Shown: positions 18,975 to 27,329 of the stretch, one piece after another | How positions within the stretch are numbered: the stretch's first letter is position 1 | Layout of the letters: each line of letters opens with the position of its first letter | Source: Pantoea sp. CCBC3-3-1 | GTDB lineage: Bacteria > Pseudomonadota > Gammaproteobacteria > Enterobacterales > Enterobacteriaceae | Direction of reading: 5' to 3' | DNA: 64,000 bases | Assembly: GCF_007981265.1 (NCBI RefSeq) | Contig: NZ_CP034363.1 | Location: forward strand, 1,488,001 to 1,552,000 | Translations under genes and position numbers: made by a program | The notes under the pieces: model-generated | What the model saw: only the letters and a program-made list of their open reading frames with translations | Told to the model about the DNA's origin: nothing | Database searches by the model: none

Positions 18975-20453
18975 TCACTGCTTCTGCGTAGCAAAATCTT
19001 CCGCATCCACGTCGTAACCGGAAGGCTCCCAGCGTACGGCCATCAGCGCAATTAATCCTGCCAGCGGAGCCAGGCCAATCACCCAAAACACATTGGTGCC
19101 CAGCGTGGCGGAAAGCAGTGGGAACAGGAACAGGGAAGCGGTGGAACTGCCGCGCATCAGCGTCTGGTTAAAGCCAACGCCCACGCCGCGCAGCGAGGTT
19201 GGGTAGCTTAACGAGGCGAAAGTCATGGTATGCGAACCTGGCCCAAAACCCTGGCCAAACAGAAATAGCGCCAGCATGGCGATGGAGACGGCGGCCTGGC
19301 CACCGTCATCCGGTCGGCCAATCAGCGCCAGGCCGATCAGCGCAATAAACTGGCATAAGTAGCCCAGCACGGTCATCTTCCATGCCCCGAAGCGCGGCAC
19401 CAGACGCACAGCAAGCATGCCGCCGACGAAAGCAAACAGCAGGTTAAGCGCCAGCGAAACTAAAATGGTGGTCAGCATGGATTGTGCGAGGAAGCTGGAG
19501 ATAATCACCGGCAGACCGAAAGCGACGGCGTTATAAGCGAAAGCGGAAGCAATCGCCGTCACGGTGGCGAGCAGGGTGCGGCGAAGATAGACGCCTTTTA
19601 GCAGCTCGCCATAGTTGCGCCAGCTGGCACGGCGGGCAGGCGTGGCTGGGGTTAAATCGGCATCCTTTGCTACGTGCGCATTAATGCCATAAGAGTGCCG
19701 GAGAATGGCGGCAGCACCGTGCAGATCGCCCTGATTAGCCGCCCAGACCGGCGACTCGCTCATATAACGGCTGCGGATAGCGATGATCAGCAAGGCGGGA
19801 ACCGCACCGAAGCCTAAAATAATTCGCCACAGCCAGCCCGCCTGCGCCTCGGGCAGCACCGAGTAAAAAAACAGTACCAGCAGATAGGAAACCGAAATGG
19901 CGGCATACCAGGTCGGACACCACATCGCAATGCTGGCCGCTTTATTTCCCCGGCCTTTCAGCTTTGAGAACTCGGCTAAGAAGGCCATGGCGACAGGGAG
20001 ATCGATACCCACGCCCAGTCCCATCACAAAACGTGCAGCGGTCAGCACGTACTCATTGGGTGCCAGCGCACAGGCAAGCGCCGCCACAACAAAGAAGAAC
20101 ATATCGGCCATAAACACGCGGTAACGGCCAATTTTATCGGTGAGATAGCCGCCGATCAGCGCGCCGACAATGGCACCAAAAGCGATCGCCGAAGCCACCA
20201 TTCCCGCGCCCGCAGGAGAAAGTCCAAATTCGCGCGTCACGTCTTTCATGCCGAAGGCGAGCGCACCTAAATCGTAGGCATCCAGAAAAACGCCGCCGAG
20301 CGCAATACCAATAACAATCCGTGCATTACTTCTGGCCTGCGTGCTGGTGTTTACCAGATGCGAGACGTCCGCCGCGCGGCGGATAGCGACAGCTTCGCCA
20401 GTGGCGATATTCCCTGCCGTGGCGATATGCGCCGAAGAAATTAAGTCGGTCAT
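18975..20453 (-). CDS. MFS transporter, sugar/organic-acid type
   Basis: Twelve-helix major facilitator superfamily carrier of 492 residues. The motif A-like sequence GGYLTDKIGRYRVF follows helix 2, and ARFVMGLGVGIDLPVAMAFLAEF marks helix 4 with Asp-Pro as in sugar-porter and aromatic-acid symporter branches. A hydrophilic N-terminus of about 45 residues precedes helix 1, and a central loop follows SRYMSESPVW. The substrate is not evident. The ATG at 20453 is preferred; the frame continues upstream only to a TTG at 20543. It diverges from osmF. Confidence 0.85.
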   Translation of the reverse strand: MTDLISSAHIATAGNIATGEAVAIRRAADVSHLVNTSTQARSNARIVIGIALGGVFLDAYDLGALAFGMKDVTREFGLSPAGAGMVASAIAFGAIVGALIGGYLTDKIGRYRVFMADMFFFVVAALACALAPNEYVLTAARFVMGLGVGIDLPVAMAFLAEFSKLKGRGNKAASIAMWCPTWYAAISVSYLLVLFFYSVLPEAQAGWLWRIILGFGAVPALLIIAIRSRYMSESPVWAANQGDLHGAAAILRHSYGINAHVAKDADLTPATPARRASWRNYGELLKGVYLRRTLLATVTAIASAFAYNAVAFGLPVIISSFLAQSMLTTILVSLALNLLFAFVGGMLAVRLVPRFGAWKMTVLGYLCQFIALIGLALIGRPDDGGQAAVSIAMLALFLFGQGFGPGSHTMTFASLSYPTSLRGVGVGFNQTLMRGSSTASLFLFPLLSATLGTNVFWVIGLAPLAGLIALMAVRWEPSGYDVDAEDFATQKQ

Positions 20454-20650
20454 GATGTTGTGTTCTGATTTATTAAAATAGTTTTTGAGAATACTCCCGC
20501 CTGTAACAGAGTTAAATTCCGGCTGGTTATAAGTTAAAACCAAATCAGCAGGAACGGGTTTTCGTCGTGACTCACCGCGTCATAATAAAGTACTAAGTGA
20601 TTAATTACTGCGCTATTCTTGAAGCTGACCAGGCAAAAAGGAACCAGGAA

Positions 20651-21571
20651 ATGGCTAAATTGACGGGAAGGGTTGCCGGCATGGCGCTGGCGGTAGCGCT
20701 GGCAATGGCGGGCAGCGCTCAGGCAGCGGAACCGGTAAAAGTGGGTTCAAAGATTGATACCGAAGGCTCGCTGTTAGGCAATATCATTCTTCAGGTGTTG
20801 GAAAAACACGGGGTGAAAACCGTTAACAAAATCCAGCTCGGCAATACCCAGGTGGTCAGAGGCGCGATTACGGCGGGAGAGCTGGATATCTACCCGGAAT
20901 ACACCGGCAACGGCGCGTTCTTTTTCCATGACGAACACGATCCGGCCTGGAAAAACGCGCAGGCAGGCTATGAGAAAGTAAAACAGCGGGACGAAGAAAA
21001 AAACCAGCTTATCTGGCTCACACCTGCACCGGCTAATAACAGCTGGACGATCGCCGTACGTGGCGACGTCGCGCAAAAAAATCATCTTAATTCCCTTCAG
21101 GATCTCAGCGCATATTTGAAAAATGGCGGCACCTTTAAGCTGGCGGCTTCCGCAGAGTTTATTGAGCGCGCCGATGCGCTGCCCGCTTTTCAGCAGGCAT
21201 ACGGCTTTAAGCTGAGTCAGGATCAGCTGCTGTCGTTGGCGGGCGGTGATACCGCGGTGACGCTGAAAGCGGCGGCGCAGCAGACCTCTGGCGTCAATGC
21301 GGCCATGGCCTATGGAACCGATGGCCCGGTAGCCGCGCTTGGCCTGCAAACGCTGAGCGATCCTAAGGGCGTGCAGCCAATTTACGCGCCTGCGCCGGTG
21401 ATCCGCAGTGCGGTGCTGAAAGCGTATCCGCAGATTGGCGACTGGCTGAAGCCCGTTTTCGCCTCGCTGGATGAGAAAACGCTTCAGCAGCTCAACGCGC
21501 GCATTGCCGTAGAAGGGATGGATGCTAAGAAAGTCGCGGCGGACTACCTCCGGCAGCAAAAATTGCTGTAA
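20651..21571 (+). CDS. osmF: Periplasmic substrate-binding protein OsmF (YehZ)
   Basis: Periplasmic binding component of the OsmF-YehYXW ABC importer, a low-affinity glycine-betaine-type system induced by osmotic stress and stationary phase in E. coli. It has 306 residues (E. coli 305) with a signal peptide ending AQA. The ligand domain starts VKVGSKIDTEGSLLGN and includes LDIYPEYTGNGAFFF and SGVNAAMAYGTDGPVA. AAGGA lies upstream of the ATG at 20651, and an in-frame ATG at 20597 is not supported. It is the first gene of a four-gene operon ordered as in E. coli. Confidence 0.94.
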   Translation: MAKLTGRVAGMALAVALAMAGSAQAAEPVKVGSKIDTEGSLLGNIILQVLEKHGVKTVNKIQLGNTQVVRGAITAGELDIYPEYTGNGAFFFHDEHDPAWKNAQAGYEKVKQRDEEKNQLIWLTPAPANNSWTIAVRGDVAQKNHLNSLQDLSAYLKNGGTFKLAASAEFIERADALPAFQQAYGFKLSQDQLLSLAGGDTAVTLKAAAQQTSGVNAAMAYGTDGPVAALGLQTLSDPKGVQPIYAPAPVIRSAVLKAYPQIGDWLKPVFASLDEKTLQQLNARIAVEGMDAKKVAADYLRQQKLL

Positions 21572-21606
21572 CGCGGCAACCACCAGCCTGAGCCGTCGGG
21601 GAAATT

Positions 21607-22764
21607 TTGCGCCTCACTATTCATAATCGCGTTGTACTGACGCTGGCACTTCTGCTGCTTCTCGCGGCCGGATTGCCGCTGCTTAACTGGGCGCCGAATC
21701 GCCTGGTCTCCGGGCAGCCGCTGTTCGTGCCGCAATTGCTGGAGGGAAATGGGCTGCTGCTGCTGTTCCCGGCCGGATTGCTGATAGCGCTGGTTTTTCT
21801 GCCTCAGAGCAGAGTCAGCCTCGGGCTGATGCTGATATGCAGTGAACTGTTGTTGATGGCGCTGCTTATCACCAGCGGCCGTGAAGCGGGTTTGCTGGCG
21901 CAGCGGGGCAGTGAGCTGGCGAGAACCTCATTTGGCAGCGGTTTCTGGCTATCCATCGCGCTGAGCCTGTTAATTGCTGCCGAGGCGATTTCTCACCTGA
22001 CTTCACACGCACTGTGGCGGCTGCTGCTTAATGGACAAATCTGGCTACCGGTCATCGTTATCATTGCCAGCGGCCAGCTCGATCAGCTGGCACTATTGAA
22101 AGAGTATGCCAACCGCCAGGAAGTGTTCGATCAGGCGCTGAGTCGTCATTTACTGCTGCTGTTCGGTACGCTGCTGCCAACGCTGCTTATCGGACTGCCG
22201 CTCGGCTGGTGCTGCTATCGCTTTCAGGCCGTTCAGTCTGCGGTTTTTCCCGTCCTGAATATCATCCAGACCGTCCCTTCCGTGGCGCTGTTTGGCCTGC
22301 TGATTGCACCGTTAAGCGGGCTTGCGCGACAATTTCCCTGGCTTAAAACGCTGGGCGTCAGCGGGATTGGGGTGGCACCGGCGCTCATTGCACTGGTGCT
22401 TTACGCGCTGTTGCCGCTGGTGCGAAGCGTGGTGGCCGGGTTGCAAAATGTGCCGCGTGAGGTGACGGAAACCGCCTGGGGAATGGGGATGACGCGCAGC
22501 CAGATTTTTTGGCAAGCCGAAATGCCGCTGGCGCTGCCGGTGATGCTGGCAGGATTACGGGTTCTTACCGTGCAAACAATGGGCATGGCGGTGGTGGCCG
22601 CGCTGATCGGCGCGGGCGGATTCGGTGCGATTATTTTTCAGGGCTTGTTCAGCAGCGCGCTGGAACTGGTGCTGCTGGGCGTCATTCCTGTTGTGGCAAT
22701 GGCGGTGATTGCCGATGGCTTATTTAAATTCGTTATTACCGCGGTGGAGGCGGCTCGCCCATGA
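21607..22764 (+). CDS. yehY: ABC transporter permease YehY
   Basis: Inner-membrane permease of the OsmF system, 385 residues. The first half has several hydrophobic segments. The binding-protein-dependent permease domain follows, with the EAA-type loop ETAWGMGMTRSQIFWQAEMPLALPVMLAG near residues 295-323. The start is a TTG at 21607 behind GGGGAA, 35 nt after osmF. It overlaps yehX by 4 bp (ATGA). Confidence 0.92.
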   Translation: MRLTIHNRVVLTLALLLLLAAGLPLLNWAPNRLVSGQPLFVPQLLEGNGLLLLFPAGLLIALVFLPQSRVSLGLMLICSELLLMALLITSGREAGLLAQRGSELARTSFGSGFWLSIALSLLIAAEAISHLTSHALWRLLLNGQIWLPVIVIIASGQLDQLALLKEYANRQEVFDQALSRHLLLLFGTLLPTLLIGLPLGWCCYRFQAVQSAVFPVLNIIQTVPSVALFGLLIAPLSGLARQFPWLKTLGVSGIGVAPALIALVLYALLPLVRSVVAGLQNVPREVTETAWGMGMTRSQIFWQAEMPLALPVMLAGLRVLTVQTMGMAVVAALIGAGGFGAIIFQGLFSSALELVLLGVIPVVAMAVIADGLFKFVITAVEAARP

Positions 22765-23693
22765 TTACCTTTGACCGGGTCAGCAAATATTTTTCGCATA
22801 AGGCTGCGGTCAGTGAACTGACGCTGCATATCGCCAAAGGCGAGTTTACGGTGCTGATTGGCACTTCCGGCTCGGGCAAATCCACCACGCTGAAAATGAT
22901 CAACCGGCTGATTCCCCATGACGAAGGCTCTATTCAGGTGGCGGGAGAGGATATTCGCCGGATCAATCCTCAGACGCTGCGCCGCCGGATGGGCTATGCC
23001 ATTCAGTCGACGGGCCTGTTTCCTCACTGGACGGTAGAGAAAAATATCGCCACGGTGCCAAATCTGCTGAAATGGCCGCCGCAACAGATTCGGCAGCGCG
23101 TCAGTGAACTGCTGGCGCTGCTGCATCTGGATGAATCGCTACGTCAGCGTTATCCGCATCAGCTTTCTGGCGGTCAGCAGCAGCGTGTTGGCGTGGCGCG
23201 GGCGCTGGCAGCCGATCCCGAAATACTGCTGATGGACGAACCTTTTGGCGCGCTGGATCCGGTTACGCGTGCGGCATTACAGCAGGAAATTACGCGTATT
23301 CACCAGATCTCTGGCCGAACGATTGTACTGGTGACGCACGACGTTGACGAGGCGCTGACGCTGGCCGATCGGCTGGTGTTAATGGATCAGGGGAAAATCG
23401 TGCAGCAGGGCACGCCGCTACAGCTGCTGACGCAGCCAGCCAGTGAGTTTGTGCGGGATTTCTTCGGGCGCAGCGAGCTGGGCATCCGGCTTTTATCGCT
23501 TGATAACGCGGGTTCAGCGGCGCGGCGCGGCGAATGGCTTCAGGAGGAGGCGATTGTCGAAACCACCACGCTACGTGAAGCACTGTCACAGTTTATTGCG
23601 CGGCGAACCGATCGTCTGGCGGTGATAGATGTTAAACACCAGCCGCTTGGCGTCTTGCATTTTGCCGATCTTATCCGGCCACGGAGAGACTAA
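22761..23693 (+). CDS. yehX: ABC transporter ATP-binding protein YehX
   Basis: Cytoplasmic ATPase of the importer, 310 residues. It carries the Walker [10 protein letters not shown], the signature [15 protein letters not shown], the Walker [13 protein letters not shown] and the H-loop VTHDVDEAL. The region after about 230 contains a CBS-like segment typical of glycine-betaine ATPases. It overlaps yehY by 4 bp and ends one base before yehW. Confidence 0.94.
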   Translation: MITFDRVSKYFSHKAAVSELTLHIAKGEFTVLIGTSGSGKSTTLKMINRLIPHDEGSIQVAGEDIRRINPQTLRRRMGYAIQSTGLFPHWTVEKNIATVPNLLKWPPQQIRQRVSELLALLHLDESLRQRYPHQLSGGQQQRVGVARALAADPEILLMDEPFGALDPVTRAALQQEITRIHQISGRTIVLVTHDVDEALTLADRLVLMDQGKIVQQGTPLQLLTQPASEFVRDFFGRSELGIRLLSLDNAGSAARRGEWLQEEAIVETTTLREALSQFIARRTDRLAVIDVKHQPLGVLHFADLIRPRRD

Positions 23694-23694
23694 G

Positions 23695-24420
23695 ATGCGG
23701 TTATTACGCGATCCTCTAATATGGCTGATCCTGTTTTTTATCGCTTTTGTGACGCTGTTGCCGCTGAGCGGCCCGCTTTTTGCCAGTGGGTTTCCCGAGC
23801 TGGAAAGGCCGGTCTATCAGCAGGACAGTTTTTGGCAGCTAACGCTGGCGCATATTGAACTGGTGGCGCTTTCCGGCACGATTGCCGTTGTGGCAGGGAT
23901 GGGATGCGGAATAGCGGTGACGCGGCCAGCGGGGAAAGCCTTTCGATCCACGGTAGAAACGCTGGTCGCGGCGGGACAGACGTTTCCACCGGTTGCGGTG
24001 CTTGCTGTCGCCGTTCCACTTATCGGATTTGGTAAAGAGCCGGCGGTGATTGCGCTGGTGCTTTATGGGCTGTTGCCGATCCTCCAGGGCACTCTCGCCG
24101 GGATAACCGCCGTTCCGGCCAGCGTCCGTGAGATCGCAGAAGGCGCTGGAATGACACCCTGGCAGGTGTTATTGAGGGTGGAATTGCCGCTGGCCGCACC
24201 GGTGATTATTGCTGGCATTCGCACCTCAACAATCGTGAATATCGGCACGGCGGCAATAGCCTCAACGGTGGGCGCGAAAACGCTTGGCTCACCGGTGATT
24301 ATTGGCCTGAGCGGGTTTAACACCGCCTGGATTATACAGGGAGCTTGCCTGATGGCGCTGCTGGCGGTGATTACCGATCGCCTGTTTGAGCGCCTGTTAA
24401 GGCAGTTCAGGAACGAATAA
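23695..24420 (+). CDS. yehW: ABC transporter permease YehW
   Basis: Second permease of the OsmF system, 241 residues (E. coli YehW 243). It has about six hydrophobic segments and the loop [29 protein letters not shown]. The start at 23695 lies one base after the yehX stop; the upstream in-frame ATG would lie inside yehX. The 3' end overlaps the small convergent gene yohO by 14 bp. Confidence 0.93.
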   Translation: MRLLRDPLIWLILFFIAFVTLLPLSGPLFASGFPELERPVYQQDSFWQLTLAHIELVALSGTIAVVAGMGCGIAVTRPAGKAFRSTVETLVAAGQTFPPVAVLAVAVPLIGFGKEPAVIALVLYGLLPILQGTLAGITAVPASVREIAEGAGMTPWQVLLRVELPLAAPVIIAGIRTSTIVNIGTAAIASTVGAKTLGSPVIIGLSGFNTAWIIQGACLMALLAVITDRLFERLLRQFRNE

Positions 24421-24511
24421 GGATGGTGTATCCGGTTAACATCACGCCGCCAATACCGCCCAGCGCCATCATCAGAAAGATGCAGACCACCCCAATTTTT
24501 TGCCAGTTCAT
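24407..24511 (-). CDS. yohO: Small inner-membrane protein YohO
   Basis: A 34-residue single-span membrane protein read by hand on the minus strand: it begins [18 protein letters not shown] and ends TGYTILIRS. It matches E. coli YohO, which shares KIG, [15 protein letters not shown] and a similar length, and it occupies the same position between yehW and mlrA. A GAGCGA motif precedes the ATG. Its function is unknown. Confidence 0.85.
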   Translation of the reverse strand: MNWQKIGVVCIFLMMALGGIGGVMLTGYTILIRS

Positions 24512-24613
24512 GCCGTCGCTCGTTTGCAAATAAAGGAAGACGCGAAGTATAACGTTTTTCGCCCCTCAGGGTTAAGCCTTTGCTGGCTTTTATAACGGCA
24601 TAAACGGAGGAAA

Positions 24614-25342
24614 TCAGCTCAGGTGCGTGACTAAAAACCCCTGCTCCTGCCAGTGCGACATCTGTTCCTGCTGGCGGCGAGTCAGCGGTTTACCGGTAAA
24701 GATAAACAGCTGCTGTCCGGGAAACAGTTCAGGGCGAGGCAGCTCCAGCGGTTCGGCCAGCACGTCCATACGCCATCCCTGCTGCGACAGCCGCCAGGCT
24801 TCCAGCCAGATTCGGGTGCGGTCATCTGTTCCCCAGCCAATAATCAGCGCGTCTTTACCGGCTTTTTTTCTGCTGCCGGTCAGACAGAAGGCGACATAAT
24901 CAATCAGGATGCCGTCCAGCAGGCTACACATCGCTCTTGCCGTGTTCTGATCCAGGCCCAACCGCTGTCTGATCGGAATAAATACGTGATCGATAAGCGC
25001 ATCGGCGGGATGCTCCCGCCCGGTGGAAGCCACCTTCGCCCGGAGTTTGGAGGGTTTTACGTGGCGCAAAACCGTCATCATCTCTTCCTGAAGCGTTACC
25101 CAGCCATCATGAATATTGACGTTTTCGCCTTCCAGCAGCGCTTTTACTTTCCCTACAGGAACGCCGCTTTCAATCCAGCGCTTAATCTCTTCAATGCGCT
25201 GAATGTCCTCATCGTCGAACTGACGATGTCCGCCTTCGGTACGCGCGGGTTTCAGCAAGCCGTAGCGACGCTGCCATGCCCGAAGCGTGACCGGATTAAT
25301 CCTGCATCGTTCAGCAACATCACCAATACTGTATAATGTCAT
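24614..25342 (-). CDS. mlrA: MerR-type transcriptional regulator MlrA
   Basis: Activator of csgD, and thus of curli and biofilm formation in E. coli and Salmonella. It has 242 residues. The MerR helix-turn-helix spans about 2-70 ([47 protein letters not shown]). The C-terminal part is the B12-binding-like domain found in MlrA and CarH ([34 protein letters not shown]). The paired TTGTACAA site 50-80 bp upstream of its start suggests autoregulation. Confidence 0.93.
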   Translation of the reverse strand: MTLYSIGDVAERCRINPVTLRAWQRRYGLLKPARTEGGHRQFDDEDIQRIEEIKRWIESGVPVGKVKALLEGENVNIHDGWVTLQEEMMTVLRHVKPSKLRAKVASTGREHPADALIDHVFIPIRQRLGLDQNTARAMCSLLDGILIDYVAFCLTGSRKKAGKDALIIGWGTDDRTRIWLEAWRLSQQGWRMDVLAEPLELPRPELFPGQQLFIFTGKPLTRRQQEQMSHWQEQGFLVTHLS

Positions 25343-25394
25343 TCATACCCTCAGACCTTATTCCACTCCCTTAACCGTATCGAACTCTTTATTG

Positions 25395-25421
25395 TTGTAC
25401 AACTATTATTTGGTTGTACAA
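25395..25421. promoter_or_regulatory. Paired TTGTACAA operator, likely MlrA site
   Basis: TTGTACAA occurs at 25395-25402 and again at 25414-25421, so the TGTACA cores are 19 bp apart. The MlrA site described in E. coli, as I recall it, is AAAATTGTACA-N12-TGTACAATTTT; here the gap is 13. It lies in the spacer between mlrA and the divergent GNAT gene and could control either. Confidence 0.65.
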
Positions 25422-25519
25422 GTTGATGTAACGCGTGAAAAACTTTATATCTCATAAGCTGTAACGCTTTCATGCGTCTGATTCGTCCGGCGTCCATATG
25501 CACTTCTGGCAGACCGCTA

Positions 25520-26050
25520 ATGAACAACATTGACTATCTATTACTAAATGCTGAGCAGGCTGATTCAGTGCGCGACGAGCTCTTTCATGTCCTGAGCGGC
25601 TGTGTCGCTACAGGAGCAAGTATAGGCTTTATCAGCACCGATCCTGAACCCATGATCGCATTCTGGCAAGGCGTAATAAGCAGTCTGGCAGCAGGCGAAA
25701 AAAAGCTGCTGGTGGCGCGCCAGCAGGGAAAAGTTGTGGCGACGGTGATTGTGGTGCTGGGCATGATGCCGAACGGCAGCCATCGCGCCGAAATCGCCAA
25801 GCTGCTGGTGCATCCTTCCGCCAGGCGACAGGGCATTGCGCGTGCGCTGCTGGAGCGAGCTGAAGATCTTGCTCGCCAGGCAGACCGCTCGCTGCTGGTG
25901 CTTGATACCCGTTCCGGTGACGTCGCTGAACAGCTCTACCTGGCGCAGGGTTGGCAAATCAGCGGGCAGATCCCGGCTTATGCGTTATCGACGGAGGGCG
26001 TACTGGATGCCACCACGGTGATGTACAAGTTTTTAACGCCAGGCGAATAG
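25520..26050 (+). CDS. GNAT family N-acetyltransferase
   Basis: Protein of 176 residues with the GNAT acetyl-CoA fold: IAKLLVHPSARRQGIARALLERAEDLAR is motif A with the (R/Q)xxGx(G/A) loop, preceded by the beta strand KLLVARQQGKVVATVIVVLG. The acceptor substrate is unknown. The chosen ATG at 25520 gives the family-like N-terminus, but no strong ribosome site precedes it, and an ATG at 25472 in the same frame is an alternative. It is divergent from mlrA. Confidence 0.82.
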   Translation: MNNIDYLLLNAEQADSVRDELFHVLSGCVATGASIGFISTDPEPMIAFWQGVISSLAAGEKKLLVARQQGKVVATVIVVLGMMPNGSHRAEIAKLLVHPSARRQGIARALLERAEDLARQADRSLLVLDTRSGDVAEQLYLAQGWQISGQIPAYALSTEGVLDATTVMYKFLTPGE

Positions 26051-26194
26051 TGCGTCTTGCGTAAAAAATGATTGAACGCAGTATCTGTTGCCAGTAATGT
26101 GATTCTGGTCACATCCTGAGCAGGTGCTGTCGCGGATTGCCTGCCCACCGATCCCCTTTTATGCCACTCGTTACCGTCGGATACACCCAAAAAT

Positions 26195-26968
26195 ATGTTC
26201 TATCTCAAAGTCATCAGTATCAGCTTTATCTGCGTGCTGCTGCTCTCTTTCGCACAGAGCTATGTTAAAGCCACCCACAGCGGCGTGGTGTTAACCGGTC
26301 AGAACTGGTCAACGGCTCGTCGGGATTCCGCCGGGCTGGCACCCGATGCACTGCACTATAAAGACACCGCGATTGTGCAGGTTTATGCGGCACCCACTTT
26401 TGGCTGGCGTGGTCTGCTCGCCGTCCATCCGTGGATTATTTTTAAGAAAGCGGGCGAGACGCGATATCACCGTTATGAGGTGGTCAGCTGGGGAAGCAGC
26501 AATGTGATACGCCAGAACTATGCGCTGCCGGATGGTTTTTGGTTCGGCGCTAAACCGGGTCTGCTGGTGGAACACCGTGGCGCGGCGGCGGAAGCGATGA
26601 TCCCGCATATTGAAGCCGCTATTGCCAGCTATCCCTGGCCACACACTTATCGCGTCTGGCCAGGCCCTAACAGCAACACCTTTTTAGCGCATATCGGCAG
26701 AGAAGTGCCCGCGCTGAAGCTGGATCTTCCGGCGAATGCCATTGGCAAGGACTTCCGCCCGCTAAGCCATCCGATTGGCCTGCCGCCTTCCGGTAAAGGT
26801 TTGCAGGTTTCCCTGCTGGGCGCGCTGGGCTTTACGATTGGCGCGCAGGAAGGTGTTGAAATCAACATTCTGGCCTTTAACCTGGGCGTGGATGTCCGCT
26901 CTCCGGCGCTGCGCTTGCCTTTTATTGGCCGTCTGGGCATGGCGAAAGCCAGCGACGTCAGCGGTTGA
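26195..26968 (+). CDS. DUF3750 domain-containing protein
   Basis: Protein of 257 residues with an N-terminal membrane anchor or signal (hydrophobic residues 5-22, FYLKVISISFICVLLLSF). The DUF3750 domain follows, with VQVYAAPTFGWRGLLAVHPWIIFKK, RYEVVSWG and YPWPHTYRVWPGPNSNTFLAHI. The exposed His, Trp and Asn motifs suggest an enzyme or ligand site, but no activity is known for the family. Its last 11 bp overlap the remnant agmatinase-type gene on the other strand. Confidence 0.8.
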   Translation: MFYLKVISISFICVLLLSFAQSYVKATHSGVVLTGQNWSTARRDSAGLAPDALHYKDTAIVQVYAAPTFGWRGLLAVHPWIIFKKAGETRYHRYEVVSWGSSNVIRQNYALPDGFWFGAKPGLLVEHRGAAAEAMIPHIEAAIASYPWPHTYRVWPGPNSNTFLAHIGREVPALKLDLPANAIGKDFRPLSHPIGLPPSGKGLQVSLLGALGFTIGAQEGVEINILAFNLGVDVRSPALRLPFIGRLGMAKASDVSG

Positions 26969-27150
26969 ATTTAACGCCTGGCAGCACGCAGAGCATTTCA
27001 TAAAGAATATTGGCGGCCAGCTGCGAGGTGGTGCCGTGAGCGATCTTTTCGCCAAACATTTCATCGTTGGTATCGGTGTGGGCATCAACATGAATCAGAC
27101 CCACCGGCCCGTGTTTTTTCACCAGCGCCCGTAAAATTGCAGCCGAACGA
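26958..27150 (-). pseudogene. Remnant of an agmatinase/ureohydrolase-family gene with large internal deletion
   Basis: The minus strand from about 27150 reads in one frame RSAAILRALVKKHGPVGL, then IHVDAHTDTNDEMFGE, then KIAHGTTSQLAANILYEM and LCVLPGVKFNR before a TGA at 26958-26960. The D-A-H-T-D metal-binding signature of agmatinase-type ureohydrolases (27072-27086) is intact. The text then jumps from the HGT region, normally mid-protein, straight to a typical ureohydrolase C-terminus, at about 27024-27035. Roughly the first 120 residues and about 130 internal residues appear to be missing, judged from family length. No start codon or ribosome site is present. Confidence 0.75.
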
Positions 27151-27261
27151 TGTAGCTATCAGGCAATGTTTTCGCTGATCTCCCGGCGTGGCCGCAGCCG
27201 TGAACCACTTCTGCGCGCCTTCCGTGATGAGGCAAAATTGCATGCCATGCTGAAGGATTAA
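27151..27261 (+). pseudogene. 3' remnant of a LysR-type regulator gene
   Basis: From 27151 to the TAA at 27259-27261 the frame reads CSYQAMFSLISRRGRSREPL, then LRAFRDEAKLHAMLKD. This resembles the last part of a LysR effector domain (…SLVSRRGR…AFRD…). Nothing upstream continues it: the sequence switches directly to the agmatinase remnant on the opposite strand. LysR regulators are often divergent from agmatinase-family genes, so the two fragments were probably neighbours. The LysR assignment from 36 residues is tentative. Confidence 0.5.
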
Positions 27262-27288
27262 ACATGAAGTGCTGACGTAAAGTGCGTA

Positions 27289-27304
27289 CTGTGTAAAAAT
27301 ACAG
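27289..27304 (+). promoter_or_regulatory. LexA (SOS) box of dinG
   Basis: CTGTGTAAAAATACAG fits CTGT-N8-ACAG exactly, and the flanks TA and GT extend the match. It lies 26 bp before the dinG start. dinG is a known SOS gene in E. coli. Confidence 0.88.
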
Positions 27305-27329
27305 GTCGTTTTAGAAAAAAGTGGTCGTC

